From: Bacteriovoracaceae bacterium
GTDB lineage: Bacteria; Bdellovibrionota; Bacteriovoracia; Bacteriovoracales; Bacteriovoracaceae
Direction: 5' to 3'
Length of the DNA: 64,000 bases
Assembly (NCBI GenBank): GCA_019752535.1
Contig: JAIEMA010000023.1
Span: 46,761 to 110,760, forward strand
Position 1 is the first letter of the stretch. Every line of letters begins with the position of its first letter. A program made the position numbers and the translations under genes. Below, piece by piece: positions 8,908-16,966 of this stretch. Below the pieces are notes generated by a model. It saw nothing but the letters and a program-made list of their open reading frames with translations. It did not search any database and had not been told where the DNA came from.

Positions 8908-9615
8908 CTATCTTGGGGACGTTCTGCCACCACATGGACGAGTAATGACTCGAAATTTCAGGGCCCCGTTGACATCTGAAGAGTCCATTGTCACGAGTCC
9001 TTGCTTAGTAAGATCCGCGTTTGTGATTTCAGCCTCGAGATGATTTTTCAAATCAAAGCGCACACTTCTTGCCATTCTTGAAGCACAAGCCGATTGAATC
9101 GGCACTCTCATCACCGGAGTACTTATCCAATCCTCATTGATATTCGAGCGACGAGTAACCCATAGTTTTCTCTCAAGAACCGTAGGTCTTCCACCAGCTC
9201 CTCTTCCCATCCCTTGAAAGCCAACAAAGACAGTAGAGAGACTGGCCTGCACACCTTGATCAAGGATGACGGCTCCACGATTGAAGAGTGAAATTTCTAT
9301 TGAATCCACTTGCTGACCTTCTGGTAGATCAGCATTAAAGCTAAGCGCGCACGCTTTATGATCTAAGGTCGAATCATTTTTTCCTCTTCTGCGACCTGTA
9401 TCATTGTCATTGTTTTGATCATATTGAGGAACCTGAACTTGAAAAGCATCAAAGAGAATAGAAACACTTGAGCCATCTGGTGATGGAGAAATGGCGACAG
9501 TGCCTTGCGGGCATCCTGAGCCTTTATGTTGAAGTCCACTAAATTGAACTTGTGCCTGAGCATTATTCAAGAAAAGTAAGAGTGAAGCTAAAAGAATTAA
9601 AAGTGCGTATGGCAT
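8908..9615 (-). CDS. DUF4360-like secreted protein (paralogue A)
   Basis: It has a signal peptide (YALLILLASLLLFLNNAQA) followed by the DUF4360 opening GSGCPQGTVAISPSPDG and SILFDAF. Further conserved points are DHKACALS, QSACASR and the final cysteine TRPCGG. Four conserved cysteines suggest two disulfides in an exported beta-sandwich-like domain. Compared with its divergent neighbour at 9837 it carries an extra Asp/Asn/Arg stretch (QNNDNDTGRRRGKN) near residue 70. It is the first gene of an operon with a putative regulator and a small exported protein. The biochemical role of DUF4360 is not known to me. Confidence 0.72.
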   Translation of the reverse strand: MPYALLILLASLLLFLNNAQAQVQFSGLQHKGSGCPQGTVAISPSPDGSSVSILFDAFQVQVPQYDQNNDNDTGRRRGKNDSTLDHKACALSFNADLPEGQQVDSIEISLFNRGAVILDQGVQASLSTVFVGFQGMGRGAGGRPTVLERKLWVTRRSNINEDWISTPVMRVPIQSACASRMARSVRFDLKNHLEAEITNADLTKQGLVTMDSSDVNGALKFRVITRPCGGRTSPR

Positions 9616-9739
9616 GAAGTCCCCCCTTCGTTGTTAAACATGAAATATCTAATTGATGATGGAATTGAAAGGTGTCTTGAAACTTCATCGACCACCTGGT
9701 TTTTTGAAAAGTTCATGTGGGCGACAACGTGAGACCTGA

Positions 9740-9767
9740 TTGATTTTACCCCTTCACGAAATATTTT
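9740..9767 (+). promoter_or_regulatory. Candidate sigma-70-type promoter for DUF4360 paralogue B
   Basis: TTGATT, a 16-base spacer and TATTTT lie about 70 bases upstream of the ATG at 9837. It is the best -35/-10 pair seen in the gap between the two divergent DUF4360 genes. The match is moderate and unverified. Confidence 0.4.
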
Positions 9768-9836
9768 GCCGATGGGTAAGGTGAGTTCATGAATCGTCGA
9801 GGTCGACGTTCTCTTAACCTGCAAGGAGCAACTTCA

Positions 9837-10427
9837 ATGAAAAAAATTATCTTATCACTCGCACTCACTTTCTCAGCGACTGCTTTCGCTCAGGGACTTC
9901 AGCTTGGCTACCCGAGTACAGGTGGTAACGGATGTCCTCAAGGATCAGTATCAGCTACTCTTTCACCTGATAGCACACAGCTCTCAATCCTCTTCGATTC
10001 TTTCGTTGCTGAAGCGGGACCTTCATCAGGCAAAACACTTGATAGAAAGAGCTGTAATATTGCCATTCCTGTGACTGTGCCAAATGGCTACAGTGTCTCC
10101 GTTGTCGCTGTTGATTACCGTGGATTCGTTGGACTCCCAAATAGACAGGCCAGCGCAAGATTTTCTGCTGAATACTTCTTTGCCAATATGCCTGGCCCTC
10201 GCATGCAGCGCCAGTTCGTAGGTGCTCAAAATACAGACTACTTAATTGAAAATGATTTGGTTGTTTCAGCAATCGTTTGGTCAGCGTGTGGTGCTCAGAC
10301 AAACTTGAGAATCAATGCTGCAATGATGGTGCAAAATACTTCTTACCAAGATGCGCTTGCGACTGTGGACTCTGCAGACTTAAGTTCAGGAATTATCTAC
10401 CAGCTAAAATTCCGTCCTTGCCGATAA
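9837..10427 (+). CDS. DUF4360-like secreted protein (paralogue B)
   Basis: The start is ATG 9837, after AAGGAG with eight bases, giving a clean signal peptide (KKIILSLALTFSATAFA); the track's 9789 start adds a basic extension. The mature protein begins with the DUF4360 pattern GGNGCPQGSVSATLSPD and LSILFDSF, then LDRKSCNIA, WSACGAQ and the terminal FRPC. It shares these landmarks with the divergent protein at 8908-9615, so the two are paralogues that probably arose by inverted duplication. It is a single-gene unit closed by a strong hairpin terminator. The function is unknown; an exported or surface role is supported by the signal peptide and the four conserved cysteines. Confidence 0.73.
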   Translation: MKKIILSLALTFSATAFAQGLQLGYPSTGGNGCPQGSVSATLSPDSTQLSILFDSFVAEAGPSSGKTLDRKSCNIAIPVTVPNGYSVSVVAVDYRGFVGLPNRQASARFSAEYFFANMPGPRMQRQFVGAQNTDYLIENDLVVSAIVWSACGAQTNLRINAAMMVQNTSYQDALATVDSADLSSGIIYQLKFRPCR

Positions 10428-10454
10428 TCAGCAACGCCGGATACCCCCCAAAAA

Positions 10455-10480
10455 ATAAAGGGCCCTTAGGGGCCCTTTAT
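10455..10480. terminator. Strong bidirectional hairpin terminator
   Basis: ATAAAGGGCCC and its exact complement are separated by a four-base loop (TTAG), an 11-bp perfect stem with A and T runs on the flanks. It closes the DUF4360 gene on the plus strand and overlaps the stop of the convergent TPM-domain gene on the minus strand. Confidence 0.85.
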
Positions 10481-11103
10481 TCGTTTAACCAGAAAATACG
10501 ATCGGGAACTTCAAATTGACAAGGATTTGGGTTTTTTCCAGCTTTCTGTAAAATCTTTTTCTCAAGGATCTCAATAGATTTTTTTAGTCCATCTTGGAAA
10601 TTACCTTGCTTGAAATGCATTCTCAGTAAAGTAATCGTCTCCTGTAGATCTTCTGGAGAGAGTTTCTCATTAAGATCTTTATCCACAAGGAGATGCATTT
10701 TTCTTTCAACTAATGAGAAAAAAAGAAGCAAAGAGGCTTGGTGACCAATTCGATTCGATTGGAATTTAGAAAAAAGTTCCGCTGCTTTCTCTCTCGTCTC
10801 TCTAGAACTCTCTTGAGATGTGATAAAAAAATGGAAAAGTTTTGTCCATTTCACAACATAGACACTAACTAAAATAAATAACCCCACCACTAACACTTCA
10901 AGCGTTTTGGGTGAGAAATCATAGAAATGAAGAAAGAGAATTGAGCAGAGCAGTCCAAAAAGTACAGCTCCTCTCCAGATTGCACCTGGATAGGGATCAG
11001 ATTTTGTGCAAACAGCTACAACTAACTCATAGCCGGTTGTGTTTTCAAAATTTGATATGGCATGAGTGACCTCTGGTGAGGTGAATTGAGATTTATGTTT
11101 CAT
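10477..11103 (-). CDS. TPM-domain membrane protein
   Basis: A 208-residue protein with a short N-terminal segment of TPM character (TGYELVVAVCTKSD), two hydrophobic membrane helices at about residues 45-80, and a C-terminal TPM-like half (LFFSLVERKMHLLVD, FKQGNFQDGLKKSIEIL). This is the arrangement of the membrane partner that often follows the YgcG-like protein in LemA/TPM operons. The proper start is ATG 11103, overlapping the upstream stop as TAATG; the track's TTG adds two codons. It is the third gene of the lemA operon. Envelope maintenance is the usual inference for these operons; the exact activity is unknown. Confidence 0.72.
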   Translation of the reverse strand: MKHKSQFTSPEVTHAISNFENTTGYELVVAVCTKSDPYPGAIWRGAVLFGLLCSILFLHFYDFSPKTLEVLVVGLFILVSVYVVKWTKLFHFFITSQESSRETREKAAELFSKFQSNRIGHQASLLLFFSLVERKMHLLVDKDLNEKLSPEDLQETITLLRMHFKQGNFQDGLKKSIEILEKKILQKAGKNPNPCQFEVPDRIFWLNE

Positions 11104-11807
11104 TACCAATCTCCCGAGGCGCCACCGCCACTAAAGCCACCGCCTCCTCCGCCCCAACTACTTCCTCCACCGCCAGAGCCCCAGCCTCCGCCTCCACCGT
11201 AATACATCCCACCTCTTCCTCTACGTCTGCTCATGAAAGGAAGAATGAAGAACATAATAATGAGAAATATTACGACTGCAGCAGGGGAGAGCTCTTCATC
11301 TTGTCGGGTCACTCTACGAGCGACTGGTGTGCCGGAAAGTTTTATTTCAAAACGGGAAGCCACTTCTTGCAAAACAATATAGAGGCCTTGTCCGTAATTG
11401 CCTTCTTTAAAAGCGGGACGCAAAATTTGGCGAATCCATTTGTCGGCGTCTAGGTCAGTGATTTCTCCCTCGATTCCGCCGCCAACTTCGATTCTCATCT
11501 TGCGCTCTTTGGGCGCGATAACGATGAGAAGGCCATTGTCTTTTTTCTCTCCACCTAGTTTCCACTTCTCAGCCGCTGCGATTGAATAATCTTCAATGGG
11601 ATAACCTTGAAGATCATCGGGAATGAGAATGGCTATCTGTGGACCGCCCTGATTAAATATGTCAGTGATCGCACTTTGAAGTTGCGTATTTTCATCCTCA
11701 CCCAACAGTCCGACCATATCGACGACTTGAAGGTTGAGAGCAGGGAGGTTAGGCCCTGCTGCAAAAACATTTGCGACAAAAAAAAGCGCGAGAAATAGAT
11801 AGCGCAT
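11103..11807 (-). CDS. TPM-domain (YgcG-like) exported protein with Gly-rich tail
   Basis: A signal peptide (RYLFLALFFVANVFA) is followed by a complete TPM domain (VVDMVGLLGEDE, GGPQIAILIPDD, DNGLLIVIAPKERKMRIEVGGG). After it come one transmembrane helix (AAVVIFLIIMFFILPFM), a short Arg-rich stop-transfer sequence, and a Gly/Ser/Trp-rich C-terminal tail of about 40 residues. This is the standard YgcG/TPM_phosphatase layout. The domain would sit in the periplasm with the tail inside. It overlaps the lemA stop by one base and the next TPM gene by one base, so the three proteins are coupled. Confidence 0.85.
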   Translation of the reverse strand: MRYLFLALFFVANVFAAGPNLPALNLQVVDMVGLLGEDENTQLQSAITDIFNQGGPQIAILIPDDLQGYPIEDYSIAAAEKWKLGGEKKDNGLLIVIAPKERKMRIEVGGGIEGEITDLDADKWIRQILRPAFKEGNYGQGLYIVLQEVASRFEIKLSGTPVARRVTRQDEELSPAAVVIFLIIMFFILPFMSRRRGRGGMYYGGGGGWGSGGGGSSWGGGGGGFSGGGASGDW

Positions 11808-12379
11808 TAAAATTGAACTTGAGGCACAGCTTGCTCAGTCGCAGCTGCTTCAAATTGTGGCTTCTTCTCATGCTTAAACATTAAGCTGTTTGTGAGAGAT
11901 GTCGGGAAGACAGTCACAAGATTGTTAAACTCTTTAACCGTTTCAATATAGCGTCTGCGCGCGATGCTGATTCGGTTTTCAGTTCCTTCAAGTTGAGCCT
12001 GAAGGCCTTTGAAGTTCTCTGAAGCTTTAAGATCAGGGTAGCGCTCAGCAACTACCATCAATTTGCCTAAAGCCTGAGAGAGACCGTTTTGAGCACTTTG
12101 AAATTGCTTTAACTTTTCTGGCGTTAAAGTCGCGGCATCAACTGTGATCTGTGTGGCCTTGGCGCGAGCTTCAACTACGCCCTCAAGAGTTTCTTTCTCA
12201 TGTGAGGCGTAACCTTTCACTGTTTGAACCAAGTTTGGAACAAGATCAGCGCGTCTTTTATATTGGTTTTGAACTTCCGCCCATGAAGCTTCAGTTTCAT
12301 TAAGCGCTGTAGGAATAGACTGGATGCCACATCCCGTTAAAATAGCGAGAAGGGGAAGAAGAATAAGGTAATTTCGCAT
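11807..12379 (-). CDS. lemA: LemA family lipoprotein
   Basis: A 190-residue LemA protein. The signature around residues 34-62 is clear (VQNQYKRRADLVPNLVQTVKGYASHE), followed by the two long helices with LMVVAERYPDLKASENF and ARRRYIETVKEFNNLV and the closing FPTSL. The N-terminus is a lipobox (LAILTGC, Cys17), so here LemA is lipid-anchored rather than held by a simple helix. It heads a three-gene operon with two TPM proteins, a common bacterial arrangement. A candidate promoter lies inside the rpsT terminator just upstream. Confidence 0.92.
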   Translation of the reverse strand: MRNYLILLPLLAILTGCGIQSIPTALNETEASWAEVQNQYKRRADLVPNLVQTVKGYASHEKETLEGVVEARAKATQITVDAATLTPEKLKQFQSAQNGLSQALGKLMVVAERYPDLKASENFKGLQAQLEGTENRISIARRRYIETVKEFNNLVTVFPTSLTNSLMFKHEKKPQFEAAATEQAVPQVQF

Positions 12380-12404
12380 GGAGATCTCCCGGAAAATAAA
12401 AAAA

Positions 12405-12431
12405 GCCCATAGTGTTTATTACACTATGGGC
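12405..12431 (-). terminator. rpsT terminator
   Basis: GCCCATAGTG and its exact complement flank a seven-base loop, followed on the minus strand by TTTTTTTATTTT. The hairpin lies 28 bases after the rpsT stop and is a textbook intrinsic terminator in that direction. Confidence 0.88.
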
Positions 12432-12450
12432 CCGTATTTTTTTAAGTCAA
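12423..12450 (-). promoter_or_regulatory. Candidate lemA promoter overlapping the rpsT terminator
   Basis: On the minus strand TTGACT, 16 bases and CATAGT lie between the rpsT stop and lemA. The -10 element is built from the terminator stem. As lemA has only about 80 bases between it and rpsT, and those contain the terminator, a promoter here or read-through is required. The -35 is good and the -10 moderate. Confidence 0.4.
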
Positions 12451-12458
12451 GGCTGAGA

Positions 12459-12725
12459 TTACTTAGAAAGAGTCGCTACTTGCTTAGTCAGGCGAGAAAT
12501 TCTACGAGCGACAGTCTTTTTAGACATAGCTGGAGATTTTGCTACTTTCATAAGTTTTGATTGAGCCGCTTTTAAAGTCGCAAGAGCTGCTGTCTTGTCG
12601 CCTTTAGCTACTGCATCACGAACAGCTTTTACTGCTGTACGAGCTGAAGCTTTTTTTACTTTGTTTGTCATACGCTTAACTTTGTCTTGTTTCGCGCGTT
12701 TTGTTGAAGACTTGTGGTTTGCCAC
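12459..12725 (-). CDS. rpsT: 30S ribosomal protein S20
   Basis: An 88-residue, Lys/Ala/Arg-rich protein with the S20 layout: ANHKSSTKRAKQ at the start, three long basic helices, and KNTVARRISRL-like VARRISRLTKQ near the end. S20 binds 16S rRNA early in 30S assembly. It is a monocistronic unit with its own promoter and a strong terminator. AGGAGT precedes the ATG. Confidence 0.95.
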   Translation of the reverse strand: MANHKSSTKRAKQDKVKRMTNKVKKASARTAVKAVRDAVAKGDKTAALATLKAAQSKLMKVAKSPAMSKKTVARRISRLTKQVATLSK

Positions 12726-12767
12726 GTTGCACTCCTAAAGATGATTCAATACTAATGTATCCGCGAA

Positions 12768-12796
12768 GTTATAAACGCTTTTTATGACCATGGCAA
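12768..12796 (-). promoter_or_regulatory. rpsT promoter
   Basis: On the minus strand TTGCCA, a 17-base spacer and TATAAC lie about 43 bases upstream of the rpsT start. It is a good sigma-70-type match in the expected place for a highly expressed ribosomal protein gene. Confidence 0.65.
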
Positions 12797-12902
12797 GAGA
12801 AGCTCGACATCTTAATCCCTCTGTTGACCACTGCTCTAAAATCAGGGCACATTGTAGCTGTAATTCTCTAAAGATATCCACGATTTAACCCTAGGGGTCT
12901 CC

Positions 12903-13757
12903 ATGCAAAATATCCAAATAATTGGTGTCGTCGGTGCTGGCCAGATGGGTCGAGGCATTGCTCAGGTCGCGATTCAATCAGGTTTTCAAGTCATTATGTT
13001 CGATGCTTTTCAAAATGCCCTTGATTTTGGCGCTGACTTTATTAAAGGCCAATTGAAGAAAGGCACAGAGAAAGGAAAGTGGACGTCTGATGAAGCGGAC
13101 TCAGCTTTAAAGCGTTTGAAGACGGCCGTGGATATGAAAGATCTTAAGGATTGTGATCTCGTGATTGAAGCGGCGACAGAAAATCGTGCGTTGAAATTTG
13201 ATATATTCAAAAAGCTTGATGAAATTATTAAGCCCTCTGCCATTCTTGCCTCTAACACATCATCAATTTCGATTACTGAAATTGCGGCCAAGACGAAGCG
13301 TCCTCAATTAGTGGCAGGGATGCATTTTATGAATCCAGTGCCGGTGATGAAATTGGTGGAAGGCATTCGCGGATTAGAGACAAGTGATGAAACATTCAAT
13401 ACTGTGGCTGCCGTCTCTGAGAAAATGGGTAAGACCTTTGTGCGCGCGCAAGATTATCCTGGCTTTGCCGTCAATCGCATCTTGATGCCAATGATTAATG
13501 AAGCCTTTTATGCACTCTATGAAGGGGTGGCCACTCCTAAAGATATCGACACCGCCATGAAGCTTGGAACCAATCAGCCAATGGGACCTTTTGAACTCGC
13601 TGACTTCATCGGCTTAGACACTTGTCTAGCGATTATGGATGTTCTGCATACAGGTTTATCAGACACAAAATATCGTCCATGCCCACTTTTAAAACAATAT
13701 GTCGCGGCCGGAAGATTCGGAAGAAAGAATAAAAAAGGTGTCTACGTTTATGAGTAG
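12903..13757 (+). CDS. hbd: 3-hydroxybutyryl-CoA dehydrogenase
   Basis: A 284-residue single-domain 3-hydroxyacyl-CoA dehydrogenase, the usual size for the Hbd/PaaH type. The NAD-binding Rossmann motif is VVGAGQMGRGIAQ at residues 8-20. ILASNTSSISIT follows, then the catalytic His in GMHFMNPVPVM and the C-terminal dimerisation domain with NRILMPMINEAF and ADFIGLDT. It interconverts acetoacetyl-CoA and 3-hydroxybutyryl-CoA. It overlaps the crotonase gene by eight bases and is followed by an acyl-CoA dehydrogenase, so the three catalyse consecutive steps of four-carbon acyl-CoA metabolism. The direction (butyrate breakdown or synthesis) cannot be told from sequence. Confidence 0.93.
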   Translation: MQNIQIIGVVGAGQMGRGIAQVAIQSGFQVIMFDAFQNALDFGADFIKGQLKKGTEKGKWTSDEADSALKRLKTAVDMKDLKDCDLVIEAATENRALKFDIFKKLDEIIKPSAILASNTSSISITEIAAKTKRPQLVAGMHFMNPVPVMKLVEGIRGLETSDETFNTVAAVSEKMGKTFVRAQDYPGFAVNRILMPMINEAFYALYEGVATPKDIDTAMKLGTNQPMGPFELADFIGLDTCLAIMDVLHTGLSDTKYRPCPLLKQYVAAGRFGRKNKKGVYVYE

Positions 13758-14535
13758 TTTTGAAACTCTTCAATACGAAGAATCAAATGGCGTTGGCATT
13801 TTAACTATCAATCGACCAGATAAACTCAACGCTTTAAATGCGACAGTACTTAAAGAGCTTAAATCCTTTTTGTCTGATGCTGTAAGTAAAAAAATATCGG
13901 GTTTGATTCTCACGGGAGCTGGCGATAAAGCTTTTGTCGCTGGAGCAGATATTGCCGCGATGACTTCGATGTCCGCAAGCGATGCAGTTGAATTTGGAAG
14001 ACTCGGTCAAACGGTCACCATGATGATGGAGTATCTCCCTTATCCAGTCATTGCAGCCGTCAATGGCTTTGCCCTTGGTGGTGGGTTTGAAATGGCACTC
14101 GCCTGTGATTTTATTTTTGCGAGTGAGAAAGCTGTTTTTGGACTCCCAGAAGTTAAACTTGGATTGATTCCTGGCTTTGGGGGAACACAACGTTTGGCCC
14201 GCAGAACTCATATTGGATTTGCTAAGGAGTTGGTTTTTTCTGGCAGAAATATGAATGCCCAAGAAGCTCGTGATCGAGGACTTGTGCAGAAAATGTTTTA
14301 TGACAATGCCGAACTTTTGAAAGGGTCTAAGGAATTTCTAGAAGGCGTGGCGAAGAATTCTCCACTAGCTATTGGAATGGCCAAAAAAGTCATGGATCAA
14401 GGAATGCAAACAACACTTGAGCAAGGCTTAGGCCTTGAAGTGAATGCCTTTTCACAATTATTTAATTCACAAGATATGAAAGAGGGGACAGCTGCATTTC
14501 TCGCCAAGAGACCAGCTGTTTTTAAAGGAGAATAA
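13750..14535 (+). CDS. Enoyl-CoA hydratase (crotonase)
   Basis: The correct start is ATG 13750 (MSSFETLQYEE), overlapping the end of hbd; the track's 13699 start reads into hbd. The 261-residue protein has the crotonase fold signatures: LNRPDKLNAL-like INRPDKLNALN, the oxyanion-hole AGADIAAM, and VNGFALGGGFEMALACDF. The paired catalytic glutamates lie in LPEVKLGLIPGFGGTQRL and the conserved region before it. It hydrates crotonyl-CoA or other short enoyl-CoA esters. The position between hbd and an acyl-CoA dehydrogenase supports a short-chain substrate. Confidence 0.93.
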   Translation: MSSFETLQYEESNGVGILTINRPDKLNALNATVLKELKSFLSDAVSKKISGLILTGAGDKAFVAGADIAAMTSMSASDAVEFGRLGQTVTMMMEYLPYPVIAAVNGFALGGGFEMALACDFIFASEKAVFGLPEVKLGLIPGFGGTQRLARRTHIGFAKELVFSGRNMNAQEARDRGLVQKMFYDNAELLKGSKEFLEGVAKNSPLAIGMAKKVMDQGMQTTLEQGLGLEVNAFSQLFNSQDMKEGTAAFLAKRPAVFKGE

Positions 14536-14536
14536 A

Positions 14537-15679
14537 ATGTTATTAGATGAGAAATATAATGAAATTCGCGACATGATTAAAAAATTCTCCGACGCAGAAG
14601 TTGCACCTCTTGCGATGGGCATAGATCATAATGGGAAAATTCCAGAAGAGCTGATAAAAAAATTAGGGGAAAATGGCTTTTTAGGATCCTATGTTCCTGA
14701 AGAATACGGTGGTGCGGGACTTGATTATTTAAGTTACGCGCTTTTAATCGAAGAGCTTTCACGCAACTGCGCTTCTACAGGTGTTTTCGTTTCAGCTCAT
14801 ACTTCTCTCTGTATCTGGCCTATTTTAAATTTTGGAACTGAAGCCCAAAAGAAAAAATATCTTCCTAAACTAGCGAGCGGTGAGTGGATTGGCTGCTTTG
14901 CACTCTCTGAACCGAACGCGGGTTCAGATGCTGGATCACTTACCACTTCTGCTGTTGATAAAGGTGATCATTGGGAAATTAACGGAGTAAAAAATTGGAT
15001 CACGAACGGCAAAGAAGCCAATATCGCAATCGTCTTTGCAAAAACAAAAAAGACTCCTGATTACAAAGGTATTTCGGCTTTCATCGTTGAGACTTCAAGT
15101 CCGGGATTTTCAATTATTAAAATTGAAGACAAGCTCGGAATCAAAGGTTCTTCAACGGCTCAGTTGGCGTTTGATAACGTCAAAGTTCCTAAGGACGCTC
15201 TGCTTGGAGACGCTGAAAAAGGTTTCCGTGTGGCGATGGCCACTCTTGATGGGGGACGTATTGGAATTGCCTCACAAGCTCTAGGGATCGCTCAAGGCGC
15301 ATTCACTTATGCGGCCAAGTATGTGCAGCAGCGAATTCAATTCGGCTCACCGCTTGCGACGCTACAGGGTGTTCAATTCATGCTCGCTGATATGAGCACT
15401 AAAATCGCTTCGTCTCGCTTGCTCATTTATCACGCTTCAGCTCTTAAAGACGCGGGGCTTCCATACTCAAAACAGTCTGCGCAAGCGAAGCTGATGGCTT
15501 CTGAGTCAGCGATGTGGGTGACGACGAAAGCGATTCAGCTCTGTGGTGGTAATGGTTACACCAAGGAGTACCCTGTTGAGCGTTATTTTAGAGATGCAAA
15601 GATTACTGAGATTTACGAGGGAACTTCAGAGGTTCAGCGCATGGTGATTGCGGCCAACGAACTCAAAGAACTTCAATAG
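14537..15679 (+). CDS. Short-chain acyl-CoA dehydrogenase (butyryl-CoA type)
   Basis: A 380-residue flavin acyl-CoA dehydrogenase. The FAD/substrate motifs FALSEPNAGSDAGS and NGVKNWITNG are intact. The catalytic Glu is in its canonical place in EIYEGTSEVQR near residue 365, as in short- and medium-chain enzymes. It starts one base after the crotonase stop with AAGGAG inside that gene's end. Together with hbd and the crotonase it gives a complete butyryl-CoA to acetoacetyl-CoA set, with thiolase encoded 2 kb further on. Electron-transfer flavoprotein genes are not in the window. It ends before a weak hairpin. Confidence 0.92.
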   Translation: MLLDEKYNEIRDMIKKFSDAEVAPLAMGIDHNGKIPEELIKKLGENGFLGSYVPEEYGGAGLDYLSYALLIEELSRNCASTGVFVSAHTSLCIWPILNFGTEAQKKKYLPKLASGEWIGCFALSEPNAGSDAGSLTTSAVDKGDHWEINGVKNWITNGKEANIAIVFAKTKKTPDYKGISAFIVETSSPGFSIIKIEDKLGIKGSSTAQLAFDNVKVPKDALLGDAEKGFRVAMATLDGGRIGIASQALGIAQGAFTYAAKYVQQRIQFGSPLATLQGVQFMLADMSTKIASSRLLIYHASALKDAGLPYSKQSAQAKLMASESAMWVTTKAIQLCGGNGYTKEYPVERYFRDAKITEIYEGTSEVQRMVIAANELKELQ

Positions 15680-15698
15680 TTGCCTCTTTAAGTTAGAC

Positions 15699-15725
15699 GG
15701 AAGCCGTGCCCTTTGGTACGTTTTC
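15699..15725 (+). terminator. Possible terminator after the acyl-CoA dehydrogenase operon
   Basis: GGAAGCCGTGCC can fold back on GGTACGTTTTCC over a CTTT loop with one G-T pair and an internal mismatch, followed by ATTATTTTTATTT. It is imperfect but in the right place, about 20 bases after the stop. Confidence 0.45.
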
Positions 15726-15765
15726 CATTATTTTTATTTGATAATTTGTCGGAGCGGAAAATTCT

Positions 15766-16962
15766 ATGGCGAAAACGAAGCCCAAGACTAAAATAAAGGC
15801 CACTAAGCCTGCGGCTAAAAAGCCTGCAGCGAAAGGAAAACCAGTGGCTAAAGCAAAACCAAAAGCTAAACCAGCAGCGAAGAAAGCAGCTCCTAAAAAA
15901 GCGGCTCCAGCTCCTAAAAAAGGTCTACTTAAGACTGCCGGAAAAATCGCAGGAAAAGCGATAGCTGCTCTCTCTAAAGTGGATAAAGAGAAAGCTAAAA
16001 AAGAAGCGCTTAAAGCAAAAGCTGAAGCGGCCAAAGAAAAAGAGCGCCTCAAGAAAGAAGCTGCAAAAGAAAAACTTGAAGCAGCAAAAGAGAAAGAAAA
16101 AGCCAAGAAAGCAGCAGCAGCTGAAAAGATGGCTGCTCAAAAAGCTAAAGAGCAGGCTAAAAAAGACGCAGAGAAAGCGAAAGTTCTAGCTGCAAAAGAA
16201 GCTGAAAAAGCTAAAAAAGAAGCAGCTAAGGAAGCTGAGAAAGCGGCAAAGCTTAAAGCGAAAGAAGACGAGAAAGCGGCTAAGATGAAGGCGAAAGAAG
16301 ATGCCAAAAAGCGCGCTCGTGGTGAAGACGTAGAAGATGAAGAAAGTGCTCCTCGTGCAGCCAAGGGAGATGATGATGACGACGAAGAAGATTTCAAACG
16401 TGTCGCCGCGAAAGGCAAAACCAAAGGCAAAAGTAAGTACGACGAAGAAGGCACGCACGATCTCGAGCGCGGCTACAAAAAATTCAGTGTCAATGACCTC
16501 GAAGGTAAAATCGCAGACGAAATCGCGGAACTCCGTGAACACTTTGCCTGGAAAGACATCGTTGGCGCGATTGGCACATTGGATTTCTTCGTTGATCCAA
16601 AAGACGATTCATGCGTTGAAAAAGGCTGTGACAACATCCGTACCACGCAGAGCTGGTGCCGCCTCCACTATCTAAAAAATTGGAAAGGCATTCAGACTAA
16701 AAAAGAAATTTTAAGTGAAGGAAAACTCCAAGAATATATCGAAGAGTTGATTTCTAAATATCCTGCTAAGTACATCGAAGCGATCACGAATGATCTCTCG
16801 GATGACAAAGAGTTCTATAAAGTCTTGAACGAACTTAACATCACGAATGATTTTGATTTCGAAGAAGAAGACTTTGAGCAAGATAACGATGATGATTCAG
16901 GTGATGATATTGGCATCGAAGCCACTTTCACTGGCTCTATGAGATACGAAGATACAGAATAA
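15766..16962 (+). CDS. Lys/Ala-rich histone-H1-like protein with a C-terminal zinc-knuckle-like motif
   Basis: A 398-residue protein in three parts. Residues 1-65 are Lys/Pro/Ala repeats (KPAAKGKPVAKAKPKAK) like the tail of histone H1. Residues 65-190 are an uninterrupted KEAEKAKKEA-type coiled coil. Residues 230-398 form a conserved-looking domain with CVEKGC and, nine residues on, WCRLHY: a Cys-x4-Cys-x9-Cys-x2-His arrangement that could hold zinc. The tail is acidic (EEEDFEQDNDDDSGDD). Basic tail plus zinc-like head suggests a nucleoid or RNA-associated protein. It is a single-gene unit with a strong terminator. Long reverse-strand ORFs here are artefacts of the AAG/GCT repeats. Confidence 0.75.
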   Translation: MAKTKPKTKIKATKPAAKKPAAKGKPVAKAKPKAKPAAKKAAPKKAAPAPKKGLLKTAGKIAGKAIAALSKVDKEKAKKEALKAKAEAAKEKERLKKEAAKEKLEAAKEKEKAKKAAAAEKMAAQKAKEQAKKDAEKAKVLAAKEAEKAKKEAAKEAEKAAKLKAKEDEKAAKMKAKEDAKKRARGEDVEDEESAPRAAKGDDDDDEEDFKRVAAKGKTKGKSKYDEEGTHDLERGYKKFSVNDLEGKIADEIAELREHFAWKDIVGAIGTLDFFVDPKDDSCVEKGCDNIRTTQSWCRLHYLKNWKGIQTKKEILSEGKLQEYIEELISKYPAKYIEAITNDLSDDKEFYKVLNELNITNDFDFEEEDFEQDNDDDSGDDIGIEATFTGSMRYEDTE

Positions 16963-16966
16963 AAAG

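Noticed and set aside
15693-16675. Several long reverse-strand and alternate-frame ORFs (for example 16137-16454 and 16186-16542)
   Set aside because: They are mirror images of the AAG/GCT/GAA repeats of the histone-like gene; the products are Ser/Phe/Ala monotony without ribosome sites.
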